From Holophagaceae bacterium (GTDB taxonomy: Bacteria; Acidobacteriota; Holophagae; Holophagales; Holophagaceae): DNA of 7,854 bases. Location: NCBI GenBank assembly GCA_003538615.1, contig DPRT01000030.1, forward strand, positions 1-7,854, in the 5' to 3' direction. Below are positions 1-6,510 of the stretch, piece after piece (the first letter of the stretch is position 1; each line of letters opens with the position of its first letter). A program made the translations under genes and the position numbers. Under the pieces are notes generated by a model that was given only the letters and a program-made list of their open reading frames with translations, was not told the origin of the DNA and did not search any database.

Positions 1-7
1 TCGGGCG

Positions 8-3000
8 TCAGAACTGGAACCCCGCCGAAATCAGCAGGCTCTTGAGCTGGCTGTCGCGCTCGTCCTGGCTGCGGGGGCGGCCCACGATGCGCTTCCAGTC
101 GGCGGCATACTCGAGCTTGAGGGGGAGGCCCAGCTTCAGGATGAGGCCGATCCCCAGGGTGGTGCGGAGAGCCGGGAAGCGGGAGGGGACGCCTGCCTCG
201 GGGGTCAGGCTGCGGTAGACCTGGCCGCTGTCCACGAAGACCTCGCCCCACACGCTCTGTCCGAACAGGGGAAAGCGGTATTCCAGGTTCAGGACCACCA
301 GGGCCTGGCCGCCCAGGGGAATGGGCTGTGCGAGCTTGTTGCCGAGGGAATCCTCGCGCTGGATGTCGCCCAGCATGTCCGGCTCGACGCCACGCACGGT
401 GAAGGAGCCGCCGCCGAAGAACCGTTCCGAAAGGGGCAGGTCCTTGGCGGATTGGGCCGTGGGCCGGGCCAGGCCCAGGCGGGCGCTGGCCATGATCACC
501 CCGTTCTCCGCATGGAAGCCCAGGGGCCAGTTCCACTGGTGGCGCAGATCGAGCTTCACGAAGCTGCTGTTGGTGGAAGTCCCGAAAAGCTGGTTCGCCA
601 GTTCCACCCGCCCCAGGAAGAAGGTGCCCTGGGTGGGATCGTAGGGCCGGTCCCGGCGGTCCACCACCACCTGGAGATAGGGCGCGGAGATGATGCTGCG
701 GGCAGGGGTCCGGGCCAGGAGAAAGAGATCCTGGTCCGCGATCAGCGGCATGCCGCTGCTGTCGGTATTCGCCGCCACCTCCACCCGTTCGAAGCGGTAA
801 CCGAGCTGGACGGCCTGCACGGCACTGAGCTTCCATTCCAGGTTCGGCGTGAACCTCCGGCGACGGGCAAAGAAGGCGGCCTGGGCCTCTTCGATGTAGG
901 CGCCCTCCATGCGGAAGCGGGTCCGGGGCGCCAGCAGCGTATCCAGGGCGCCGGGAAGGAACCATGGATCGGTGTAGCCGATGCTGTAGCTGTCGACGGA
1001 CCGCTTGATGTCGCCCGTGGGGAAGGCCCTCCGGAGGAAGGGGCTGTCGAGGGTCTGATCCCCGGCGCGGAGGCCGAAATCCAGGGTCCTCCCCATGCCG
1101 CCCACGTTCAGCCGCTGGGCATTCAATCCGAAGTGGTAGCCCTGGGTCTTGTCGTAGCCGAAGCCCTCCGTGAACACCCAGGGATTGCGCTCCTGCAGGC
1201 GCAGGGCCAGGTCCCCCCGCTGCCAGGGCTCCTTTTCCTGACCGGGAAGATCCTTCAGGGTGAGCAGATCCACCCGCTGGAAGGCGCCGAGGCCCCCCAG
1301 GTGGACTTGTCCCTCGTCCAGCTTCGCGGGATCCAGCGGCTGGCCAGGAGCCAGCGCCGCTTCCCGCAACACCGCTTCAGCTCGAGTCCGGTCGCTGCCC
1401 TGCACCACCAGACGCCGTGTCTGGTCGAAGGGCTGGGGAGGCACCTGGATGCGCACCACGGGTTGAGCTTCATCCTCAAACGCCAGCTTCACCTGGGGGT
1501 TGGCTGCGCCTGCGGAGGAAAGCCGCTGGCGGAGGCCGGAGACCACCAGGGCCAGATCGTTGCGCACGAGGGGGAGCGAAGGCTTGAAACTGAGCCGCGC
1601 CCCTTCGGGGGTGAGGTCAAGGATGCCTTCAATCCCCTGGAGGTGGCGGCGGTCCGACCGGTAGCGGGGCGTCCCGGGGATCCGCACGGGCCGATCAGCA
1701 AGGGCCAGCAGCAGGCCCTGGGCCAGCTGTTCCCGCGGGAAGGACGGATCCGGCGGGAGCTCCAGCACCAGGGCATCCAGGAAACGCTGCTGCCCTTCCC
1801 GGATGGTGAAGCGCACATCCACCGCGCCATCCTTTCCGCCTTCCACCCGGCGGCGCACCCGCACATCGTGGAATCCCCTCTGGAGGTAGTGGGCGGTAAG
1901 CCGGTCCTCCATGGCCCTCATGGCTTCCGCCTTGGCATGGGGGGGCAGCAGGAAGAACCGCTTGGGAAGGTCCACGGCCTTCTGCAGCTCATCATCCGCC
2001 AGTTCCCGGTTCCCTTCGAAACGCACGACGCCCAGGGTCCGACGGGGGCCTGGCTCCACGAGGTAGGCAATGGTCACGGCCTCAGGCCGGTCCGCCGTCC
2101 CTTCCGTGATCTCCCGGACATGGGACACCTTGACCTCGGGATACCCCTGATCGCGGAAATAGGCCATGATCCGGCCATCCCCCTCATCCAACAGGCTCGG
2201 TGAGTAGCGCTCGGCCCGGGCCAAAGGCACGAACTCGGATAGCCGGGGCCGGCCCCATAGCGATCCGAGAAGGTCCAGGCCCTTGGCTTTCAGCGTGACC
2301 TTGGGTCCAGGCCGGACCTCCAGGATCAGCCCCCCGCCCTCTCCCTCCGCGGGAGTCAGGCGGATGGAACCCTCCAGGCGCCGGTCCTTCACCAGCCGCT
2401 GGCGCAGGCGGCGCTGAGCCTCGCGCTGGACCACGGGTGTCCAGTGGGTGCGGCCAGGCGTGATTCCCGCAGTTTTCAGCAGGGTCTCCCGCGTGTACGG
2501 TGCAGGGTCTCCCTCGATGCGGACCTCCCGGATGAGCCTGGGCGCCCCGAGGCTGAGCACCAGGCGGAGCTGCCGTCCTCCGGCCTCCACGATGGCCTTC
2601 ACGTCGGCCTGGCGGTAGCCGGCCCCCCGCAAGCGCAGTTCGGCGCTGCGCTCCAAAGATGCCAGGCGCCGGGGCCCCAGACGCTGGCCCTTCCTCAGGT
2701 CCGTCAGCAGGACCTTCTGCAGGTCGCCGGGAAGGGGATCGCCCTCCCAGCGCCAGCTGTCCACCGGCGCCAGCGGTTCCAGCCGCAGGAGGATCGCGCC
2801 ATCCCCACCAAGGCTGCCTTCCACCGTGCGGTAGCGGTCCACCAGGCGCACCGCGGCAAGGGCCTGCTGGAAGCCCGCCGCGTCCACCCTCTGGCCCACC
2901 CTGAGGCCCAGTGCCGCCTCCGCAAAATGCCGGTCGTCCACACTCCCGCCTTCAATCCTGAGGGCAGTGACGGGGCGGGATGACAAAGCCTCCTGGCCCG

Positions 3001-3052
3001 TGGCGGAAGCCAGGGCCAGGAGGCCGTATCCGAAGACCGCGCGGAAGCGCAC
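8..3052 (-). CDS. Omp85-family outer-membrane protein (BamA/TamA-like) with extended POTRA region
   Basis: Outer-membrane beta-barrel protein of the Omp85 superfamily, whose members insert or translocate proteins at the outer membrane. The 1014 residues begin with a short signal-like segment (basic MRFR, then a hydrophobic stretch to about residue 18). Residues about 27-625 hold repeated POTRA-like units, clearest at about 171-248 (IREVRIEGD), 337-419 (LGVVRFEGNREL) and 545-625 (RRLVVQGSDRT); weaker ones lie at about 27-93, 96-168, 250-335 and 421-540. The barrel is about 626-1014, with VDRRDRPYDP at 797-806, RFFGGGSFTVRG at 877-888 (lid-loop motif) and a terminal Phe typical of the beta-signal. 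At 1014 residues it is longer than E. coli BamA (about 800) or TamA (about 580). The start is GTG: an in-frame TAG lies 15 bases upstream with no other start codon between, and no good Shine-Dalgarno is seen, so coupling to the STAS gene 4 nt upstream is likely. None of the usual bamA neighbours (skp, lpxD, fabZ, rseP) is visible, so it may be an accessory paralogue. The family call is sure; the BamA versus TamA role is not. Confidence 0.9.
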   Translation of the reverse strand: MRFRAVFGYGLLALASATGQEALSSRPVTALRIEGGSVDDRHFAEAALGLRVGQRVDAAGFQQALAAVRLVDRYRTVEGSLGGDGAILLRLEPLAPVDSWRWEGDPLPGDLQKVLLTDLRKGQRLGPRRLASLERSAELRLRGAGYRQADVKAIVEAGGRQLRLVLSLGAPRLIREVRIEGDPAPYTRETLLKTAGITPGRTHWTPVVQREAQRRLRQRLVKDRRLEGSIRLTPAEGEGGGLILEVRPGPKVTLKAKGLDLLGSLWGRPRLSEFVPLARAERYSPSLLDEGDGRIMAYFRDQGYPEVKVSHVREITEGTADRPEAVTIAYLVEPGPRRTLGVVRFEGNRELADDELQKAVDLPKRFFLLPPHAKAEAMRAMEDRLTAHYLQRGFHDVRVRRRVEGGKDGAVDVRFTIREGQQRFLDALVLELPPDPSFPREQLAQGLLLALADRPVRIPGTPRYRSDRRHLQGIEGILDLTPEGARLSFKPSLPLVRNDLALVVSGLRQRLSSAGAANPQVKLAFEDEAQPVVRIQVPPQPFDQTRRLVVQGSDRTRAEAVLREAALAPGQPLDPAKLDEGQVHLGGLGAFQRVDLLTLKDLPGQEKEPWQRGDLALRLQERNPWVFTEGFGYDKTQGYHFGLNAQRLNVGGMGRTLDFGLRAGDQTLDSPFLRRAFPTGDIKRSVDSYSIGYTDPWFLPGALDTLLAPRTRFRMEGAYIEEAQAAFFARRRRFTPNLEWKLSAVQAVQLGYRFERVEVAANTDSSGMPLIADQDLFLLARTPARSIISAPYLQVVVDRRDRPYDPTQGTFFLGRVELANQLFGTSTNSSFVKLDLRHQWNWPLGFHAENGVIMASARLGLARPTAQSAKDLPLSERFFGGGSFTVRGVEPDMLGDIQREDSLGNKLAQPIPLGGQALVVLNLEYRFPLFGQSVWGEVFVDSGQVYRSLTPEAGVPSRFPALRTTLGIGLILKLGLPLKLEYAADWKRIVGRPRSQDERDSQLKSLLISAGFQF

Positions 3053-3056
3053 CGCG

Positions 3057-3392
3057 CTAGAAGCCGGCTAGGGCTTCGTCCTCGGTGTCCTTCACTTCGA
3101 AAACCGAATGCAGGCTGGTCATCTTGATGAGGCTGAAGATCTTGGAGCTCATGCCGCAGATGCGCAGCTCCCCGCCCTTCCCCTTGATGGACGTGAAGCA
3201 GCCCACCAGTTCGCCCACACCCGACGAATCCAGGTAGCTCACCTTGCTGAAGTTGATCACGATCTTGCGGGCGCCGGTGGAAAGCGAGGTGCGCACAGCC
3301 TCACCCAATTCCTGGTCGCCATCTCCCAGGGTGATCTTGCCTTCGGGGTAGAGGATCAGCACATCGTTGTGCTTGCGGGTATTCATGATCAT
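3057..3392 (-). CDS. STAS-domain anti-sigma-factor antagonist-like protein
   Basis: A 111-residue single-domain STAS protein of the SpoIIAA/RsbV type. In known members the unphosphorylated form binds an anti-sigma kinase or similar partner, and Ser phosphorylation switches it off. The diagnostic motif YLDSSGVGEL is at 53-62. By alignment with SpoIIAA, Ser56 (first Ser after the Asp) is the expected phosphosite. A beta-strand (KIVINF, 43-48) precedes it, and GKGGELRICG (71-80) plus SLHSVFEV (93-100) match the rest of the fold. The chosen ATG has GAGG 5 nt upstream; a second in-frame ATG at 3386 (109 residues) is also possible. The open frame continues upstream to 3716, but that part is antisense to flgB and is not STAS-like, so it was excluded. 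The stop is 4 nt before the Omp85 GTG, suggesting one operon. No kinase, phosphatase or sigma gene is visible nearby, so the partner is unknown; a chemotaxis, flagellar or envelope-stress role would be speculation. Confidence 0.88.
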   Translation of the reverse strand: MIMNTRKHNDVLILYPEGKITLGDGDQELGEAVRTSLSTGARKIVINFSKVSYLDSSGVGELVGCFTSIKGKGGELRICGMSSKIFSLIKMTSLHSVFEVKDTEDEALAGF

Positions 3393-3414
3393 GGGGGCCT
3401 CGAGGTGAGCGGTA

Positions 3415-3423
3415 AGTGTAGCA
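3415..3423 (-). promoter_or_regulatory. Possible extended -10 promoter for STAS-Omp85 operon
   Basis: On the minus strand the sequence reads TGCTACACT, that is TG-n followed by TACACT, which matches 4 of 6 bases of the TATAAT consensus and carries the extended -10 TG. The predicted start point is near 3408, giving a leader of about 16 nt that still contains the GAGG ribosome site of the STAS gene. A -35 candidate (TTGCGC) lies about 19 nt further upstream and is weak. Short motif match only. Confidence 0.35.
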
Positions 3424-3477
3424 AAGGTGCCGTGGTGCGGCGCAAGCCCGGCGACATCCAGGGCCTGCGGGACAATC

Positions 3478-3493
3478 CGGCACGGGGACTGCA
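3478..3493 (+). promoter_or_regulatory. Sigma-54 (RpoN) type -24/-12 promoter upstream of flgB
   Basis: The sequence CGGCACGGGGACTGCA aligns without gaps to the sigma-54 consensus TGGCACG-N4-TTGCA. It keeps the invariant GG and GC dinucleotides at the correct spacing, with only two mismatches (T to C at the first position and at the first T of TTGC). The predicted start point is about 3504, giving a leader of about 38 nt before the flgB ATG, which contains an AGGG ribosome site. Sigma-54 control of basal-body operons with an NtrC-type activator is established in several flagellated bacteria. Activator sites were not identified. The match is visible; function is inferred. Confidence 0.6.
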
Positions 3494-3497
3494 TGCA
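3490..3497. repeat. 8-bp perfect palindrome TGCATGCA over the -12 element
   Basis: TGCATGCA is self-complementary and overlaps the GC of the proposed sigma-54 -12 element, in the divergent control region. It could be an operator half or chance. No second copy was noticed in the intergenic region, so the case for a regulator site is weak. Confidence 0.25.
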
Positions 3498-3542
3498 CTT
3501 GGCGGAAGCCGGATCAGCCCGGCCCATTCTGCAGGGTGTCCC

Positions 3543-3959
3543 ATGTTCGACCTGACCAGTGGCAACGGCATGATCCAGACCATGGATCGAAGCCTGACGC
3601 TGGCCTCCCGCCGCCAGACCCTGATTGCCTCCAACCTGGCGAACCTGGATACGCCCGGATACCGCACCCGGGACTTCAGCTTCGAAGGCGCCCTGAAATC
3701 CGCCCTCTCTGGGCACAATTCACCCAATTCCCTGCGAACCACCCACCCCATGCACCTCCAGGGCAGTTCCTCCCTCTCCCTTCCATCCAGCACCGAGGCC
3801 CTCCGCCCCAGCGCCGAGCGCAATGACGGCAACGACGTGAGTCTGGACCGGGAAAACATGCTGCTGGCCCGCACCCAGTCCACCTACCAGCAGGCCTCCA
3901 CCTTCATGCAGGTGGAGCTCCGCAAGCTCTATGGCCTCATCCGCGAAGGGAGCCGGTGA
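3543..3959 (+). CDS. flgB: Flagellar basal-body proximal rod protein FlgB
   Basis: A 138-residue rod protein that, with FlgC and FlgF, forms the proximal rod running from the MS ring through the periplasm. The N-terminal signature of the rod/hook family is clear: LASRRQTLIASNLANLDTPGY at about 20-40, followed by RTRDFSFEGAL. The middle is Ser/Pro-rich and variable (about 55-95). The C-terminal helix (about 98-135, NDVSLDRENMLLARTQSTYQ) matches the conserved FlgB end that packs with the N-terminal helix. Length is normal for FlgB. The frame stays open upstream to 3108, but that part is antisense to the STAS gene; the ATG at 3543 has AGGG about 8 nt upstream and begins with a typical FlgB N-terminus. 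It has no cleavable signal peptide, as expected for type III export. First gene of the flagellar operon; its stop overlaps the flgC start. Confidence 0.95.
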   Translation: MFDLTSGNGMIQTMDRSLTLASRRQTLIASNLANLDTPGYRTRDFSFEGALKSALSGHNSPNSLRTTHPMHLQGSSSLSLPSSTEALRPSAERNDGNDVSLDRENMLLARTQSTYQQASTFMQVELRKLYGLIREGSR

Positions 3960-4378
3960 TGAGCATTCCCCAGATCCTCGACATCGCAAGCACCGGCATG
4001 GCCGCCCAGCGGCTCCGCGTCCAGCTCATCGCCTCGAACATCGCCAACAGCGAAACCACCCGCACCAAGGAAGGCGGCCCCTACCGGCGGAAGGACGCGG
4101 TCTTCCAGTCCCAGGACCTGGGTTTCTCCGGGGCCCTGGCCGCCGCGGGCGTGAAGGTCTCCGCCATCCGCACCAGCCAGGAGCCTTTCCTCACCCGCTT
4201 CGAGCCCGGCCACCCGGACGCGGACGCCGATGGGGTGGTGAGCTACCCCAACGTCAACCCCGTCGAGGAGATGGTGAACCTGACTGAGGCCAGCCGGGCC
4301 TACGAGGCCAACATCGCCGTGGTCCGCGCCGCCAAGGCCATGGGCGCCTCCGCGCTGGAGATCCTCCGCGTGCAGTAG
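3959..4378 (+). CDS. flgC: Flagellar basal-body proximal rod protein FlgC
   Basis: A 139-residue proximal rod protein assembled together with FlgB and exported through the flagellar type III pathway. The family signatures are all present: STGMAAQRLRVQLIASNIANSETT at 11-34, GGPYRRKDAVF at 39-49, FEPGHPDADADGVVSYPNVN at 81-100, and EEMVNLTEASRAYEANIAVVRAAKAM at 103-128, ending in ALEILRVQ. Both terminal helices that form the rod coiled coil are intact. The ATG shares one base with the flgB TGA (TGATG), and AAGGGAG lies 6 nt upstream, so translational coupling to flgB is likely. A GTG one codon upstream is in frame but less well spaced. Nothing unusual was noticed. Confidence 0.96.
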   Translation: MSIPQILDIASTGMAAQRLRVQLIASNIANSETTRTKEGGPYRRKDAVFQSQDLGFSGALAAAGVKVSAIRTSQEPFLTRFEPGHPDADADGVVSYPNVNPVEEMVNLTEASRAYEANIAVVRAAKAMGASALEILRVQ

Positions 4379-4454
4379 CCTGTCGGATTTTCGACTTGCC
4401 CCTTCCCCGCCCCCGACCGATTGTGTGAACAGCGCTTCCCCCTGAGCCGACCCC
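4379..4454 (+). other. flgC-fliE spacer without a clear element
   Basis: This 76-base gap is the longest within the flagellar run. It contains a 4-bp-stem inverted repeat (GTCG-GATTTT-CGAC, 4383-4396) with no T-tract, so it is not a convincing terminator. It is rich in C on the plus strand and lacks a strong Shine-Dalgarno before fliE. No promoter motif is convincing. Confidence 0.4.
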
Positions 4455-4772
4455 ATGGACCCACTCCAGAACCTCCCCCAGATCTCCCCCCTCAGCCCCG
4501 TCTCCGGACCCGCGAAACCCGGCCTGGGCGGCGGCGCGGGCGCGGAAGGGGATCTGAATTTCGGCGACCTCCTCAAGCAGGCCCTCCAGGAAGTGAACCA
4601 GGCTTCGGCCCAGGCCGAGGATGAGGCACGGAACTTGATGGTCGGGGAGAGTGCAGACATGCACACGGCCATGCTGGCAGTCCAGAAGGCCGATCTTAGC
4701 TTCCAGATGATGATGGCCGTGCGATCCAAGCTGATCGATGCCTACCGCGAGGTCATGCGCATGCAGATGTAG
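4455..4772 (+). CDS. fliE: Flagellar hook-basal body complex protein FliE
   Basis: A 105-residue FliE, the small protein that joins the MS ring (FliF) to the proximal rod and is needed for export of rod substrates. The conserved C-terminal half is unmistakable: FGDLLKQALQEVNQASAQAEDEARNL at 36-61, then ESADMHTAMLAVQKADLSFQMMMAVRSKLIDAYREVMRM at 65-103. The first 33 residues are Pro/Gly-rich and variable, as is common. Length is typical. An in-frame TGA at 4443-4445 makes this ATG the only reasonable start, yet the upstream sequence (GAGCCGACCCC) offers only a weak ribosome site, so FliE synthesis may depend on reinitiation or be low. FliE is needed in few copies per motor, which would fit. 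It sits between rod and MS-ring genes, as in many flagellar clusters. Confidence 0.95.
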   Translation: MDPLQNLPQISPLSPVSGPAKPGLGGGAGAEGDLNFGDLLKQALQEVNQASAQAEDEARNLMVGESADMHTAMLAVQKADLSFQMMMAVRSKLIDAYREVMRMQM

Positions 4773-4775
4773 CGC

Positions 4776-4799
4776 AGGCCGAGCTTCCCGGCGCGGCCT
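4776..4799 (+). repeat. 6-bp inverted repeat in fliE-fliF spacer
   Basis: AGGCCG (4776-4781) and CGGCCT (4794-4799) are perfectly complementary around a 12-nt loop in the 49-base gap before fliF. There is no T-run, so it is not a normal intrinsic terminator. It could form a small mRNA hairpin upstream of the fliF ribosome site (GAGGA, 4811-4815), or be chance in GC-rich DNA. Confidence 0.25.
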
Positions 4800-4821
4800 C
4801 GTCCCTGACTGAGGAACGCCT

Positions 4822-6507
4822 ATGGCCGGGGAAACGAACCTCGCGGAACAACTGACCAGCGCCTTCAAGGACATGAGCGCCACCCAGCGCACCATGGTGG
4901 CCGCCATTTCCCTGACAGTGCTGCTGGTCCTGGGGGGCCTGGGCATCTGGGCCGGCCAGGAATCCAAGAGCGTCCTGGCGGCCAATGTCTCGCCCCAGGA
5001 GGCCAGCTCCATCGTGTCGCAGCTGGACAAGATGCAGGTCCCCTACGAGCTCAGCACGGACCAGCGCACCATCCTCGTGCCTGAAAGCAAGGTGGGCCAG
5101 TTGCGGCTGAAGTTCGCCGGCGACGGCCTCCTGTCCGGCGACAAGCTGGGTTTCGAGAAGCTGGAGAACGCGGGGCTCGGCACCACGGACTTCTCCCAGA
5201 AAGTCATCCACCGGCGGGCCATGGAGGCCCAGCTGGCCAAGACCATCATGAGCCTCCAGCAGGTGTCCGAAGCCACCGTCCACATCACGCCTGCCAACGA
5301 CAGCCCCTTCCTCACGGACAAGGAGGATGCCAAGGCCAGTGTGCTGCTCAAACTGCGCGGCGCCCGGATCCTGCCCGACGAGAACACCCAGGCCATCGTG
5401 AACCTGGTGGCCGCCAGCGTGGAGGGCCTGAAGCCCGAGCAGGTGGTCATCATCGACCAGTACAGCCGCATCCTCTCCCGCACCGGCCGTGATCCCATGG
5501 TGGGCGCCAGCGATTCCCAGAAGAAGGTGGCCCGCGAGGAAGAGGACCATCTCGTGCGCCGCGTCACCGAGCTGCTGGAGCCCGTCGTCGGCATCGGCAA
5601 GGTGCGCGCCACGGCCCATGTGGACCTGGACTTCGACAAGGTGAAGATCAACGAGGAGCGCTTCGATCCCCAGGGCCAGGTGGAGCGCAGCGTCATGCAG
5701 AAGGACGAAAAGGTCCAGAAGCGGGATTCGGGCGCCGGCGTCCCCGGCACCGCCAGCAATGTGGCTCCTGCCGATGCGGGCACCGCCGCTTCGGGGATCA
5801 TCGAGAACTCGGAGAAGAAGGAGACCACCACCAACTTCGAGATCAGCAAGACCGTCTCCGCCACGGAGCGGGCCACCGGCACGGTGAAGCGCGTGACCCT
5901 GGCCGTGATCGTGGACCACATCGGCACCTGGGAAAAGGACGCCAAGGGCGAGCCCGTGCTGAAGCAGACGCCCCGCAGCGCGGAGGAACTGAAAAAGATC
6001 CGCGACCAGGTGGCCGCCGCCGTGGGCATCCAGCCCAAGCGCGGCGACGAGCTCACGGTGGAGGACATGGCCTTTGCCACCCTCCAGGTGAATCCAAAAG
6101 AGGAGGCCGAGGCCAAGAAGCAGTTCTGGGTGGACCTGGGCCGCCAGTTCCTCCCCTCCCTCATCTGGGGCCTGGCGGGCTTCGTGGTCTTCTTCATGAT
6201 CATCCTGCCCATGCTCAAGCGCATGTCTGCGGCCATCAACCGGCCGGCGCCCATGCGCGTGGCCAGCGCCGATGGGGGCGATCCCGGCTCCGCGGCCAGC
6301 ATGGCCGCCCGCAAGAACGCCCAGGTGAAATCCATGACGGAGATCGAGGCCGAGATCGAGGCGGAGCTGAACGCGGATGCCGCCTTCAGCGCCCCCGAGG
6401 CCCGCCGCCGCGAGCTCATCCGGAAGCGGCTCCAGGAGGGTTCCACCGAAGACCCGGAAACCATGGCCTCGCTGGTGCGGTCCTGGCTCCTCGAAGAGGG
6501 GAGGTAG
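4822..6507 (+). CDS. fliF: Flagellar MS-ring protein FliF
   Basis: A 561-residue inner-membrane protein that oligomerises into the MS ring, the base on which rod, C ring and export gate assemble. Segments in order: short cytoplasmic N-terminus; first membrane helix at about 25-45; periplasmic YscJ/PrgK-like ring-building domains at about 48-225, with ILVPESKVGQLRLKFAGDGL (84-103) and HRRAMEAQLAKTI (130-142); a third ring-building region at about 235-420, whose middle (about 285-345) is Gly/Ala-rich and low in complexity, as in the beta-collar loop; second membrane helix at about 445-465 (PSLIWGLAGFVVFFMIILPML); and a cytoplasmic tail. The tail ends in EDPETMASLVRSWLLEE (543-559), the helix that FliG binds. 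Length is normal for FliF. GAGGA lies 6 nt before the ATG. The stop is 3 nt before fliG, so coupled translation of these binding partners is expected. Confidence 0.97.
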   Translation: MAGETNLAEQLTSAFKDMSATQRTMVAAISLTVLLVLGGLGIWAGQESKSVLAANVSPQEASSIVSQLDKMQVPYELSTDQRTILVPESKVGQLRLKFAGDGLLSGDKLGFEKLENAGLGTTDFSQKVIHRRAMEAQLAKTIMSLQQVSEATVHITPANDSPFLTDKEDAKASVLLKLRGARILPDENTQAIVNLVAASVEGLKPEQVVIIDQYSRILSRTGRDPMVGASDSQKKVAREEEDHLVRRVTELLEPVVGIGKVRATAHVDLDFDKVKINEERFDPQGQVERSVMQKDEKVQKRDSGAGVPGTASNVAPADAGTAASGIIENSEKKETTTNFEISKTVSATERATGTVKRVTLAVIVDHIGTWEKDAKGEPVLKQTPRSAEELKKIRDQVAAAVGIQPKRGDELTVEDMAFATLQVNPKEEAEAKKQFWVDLGRQFLPSLIWGLAGFVVFFMIILPMLKRMSAAINRPAPMRVASADGGDPGSAASMAARKNAQVKSMTEIEAEIEAELNADAAFSAPEARRRELIRKRLQEGSTEDPETMASLVRSWLLEEGR

Positions 6508-6510
6508 GCC

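Noticed and set aside
452..2203. 583-codon open frame on the plus strand inside the Omp85 gene
   Set aside because: Antisense to a clear Omp85 protein and rich in G, P, H, Q and E without recognisable motifs; explained by codon bias of the real gene.
8..3052. Calling the Omp85 gene bamA outright
   Set aside because: The periplasmic part is longer than in standard BamA and the neighbourhood lacks the usual bamA companions, so a family-level name is safer.
3108..3542. Upstream extension of the flgB frame
   Set aside because: This part is antisense to the STAS gene. FlgB proteins begin near the ATG at 3543, which has a suitable ribosome site.
3393..3716. N-terminal extension of the STAS gene to an upstream start at 3716
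   Set aside because: The extra 108 residues are not STAS-like, run antisense through flgB and cross the control region. The start at 3392 has a ribosome site and gives a normal single-domain length.
4776..4799. Rho-independent terminator between fliE and fliF
   Set aside because: A 6-bp stem with a 12-nt loop and no following T-tract is not a convincing terminator, and fliE-fliF are normally co-transcribed.
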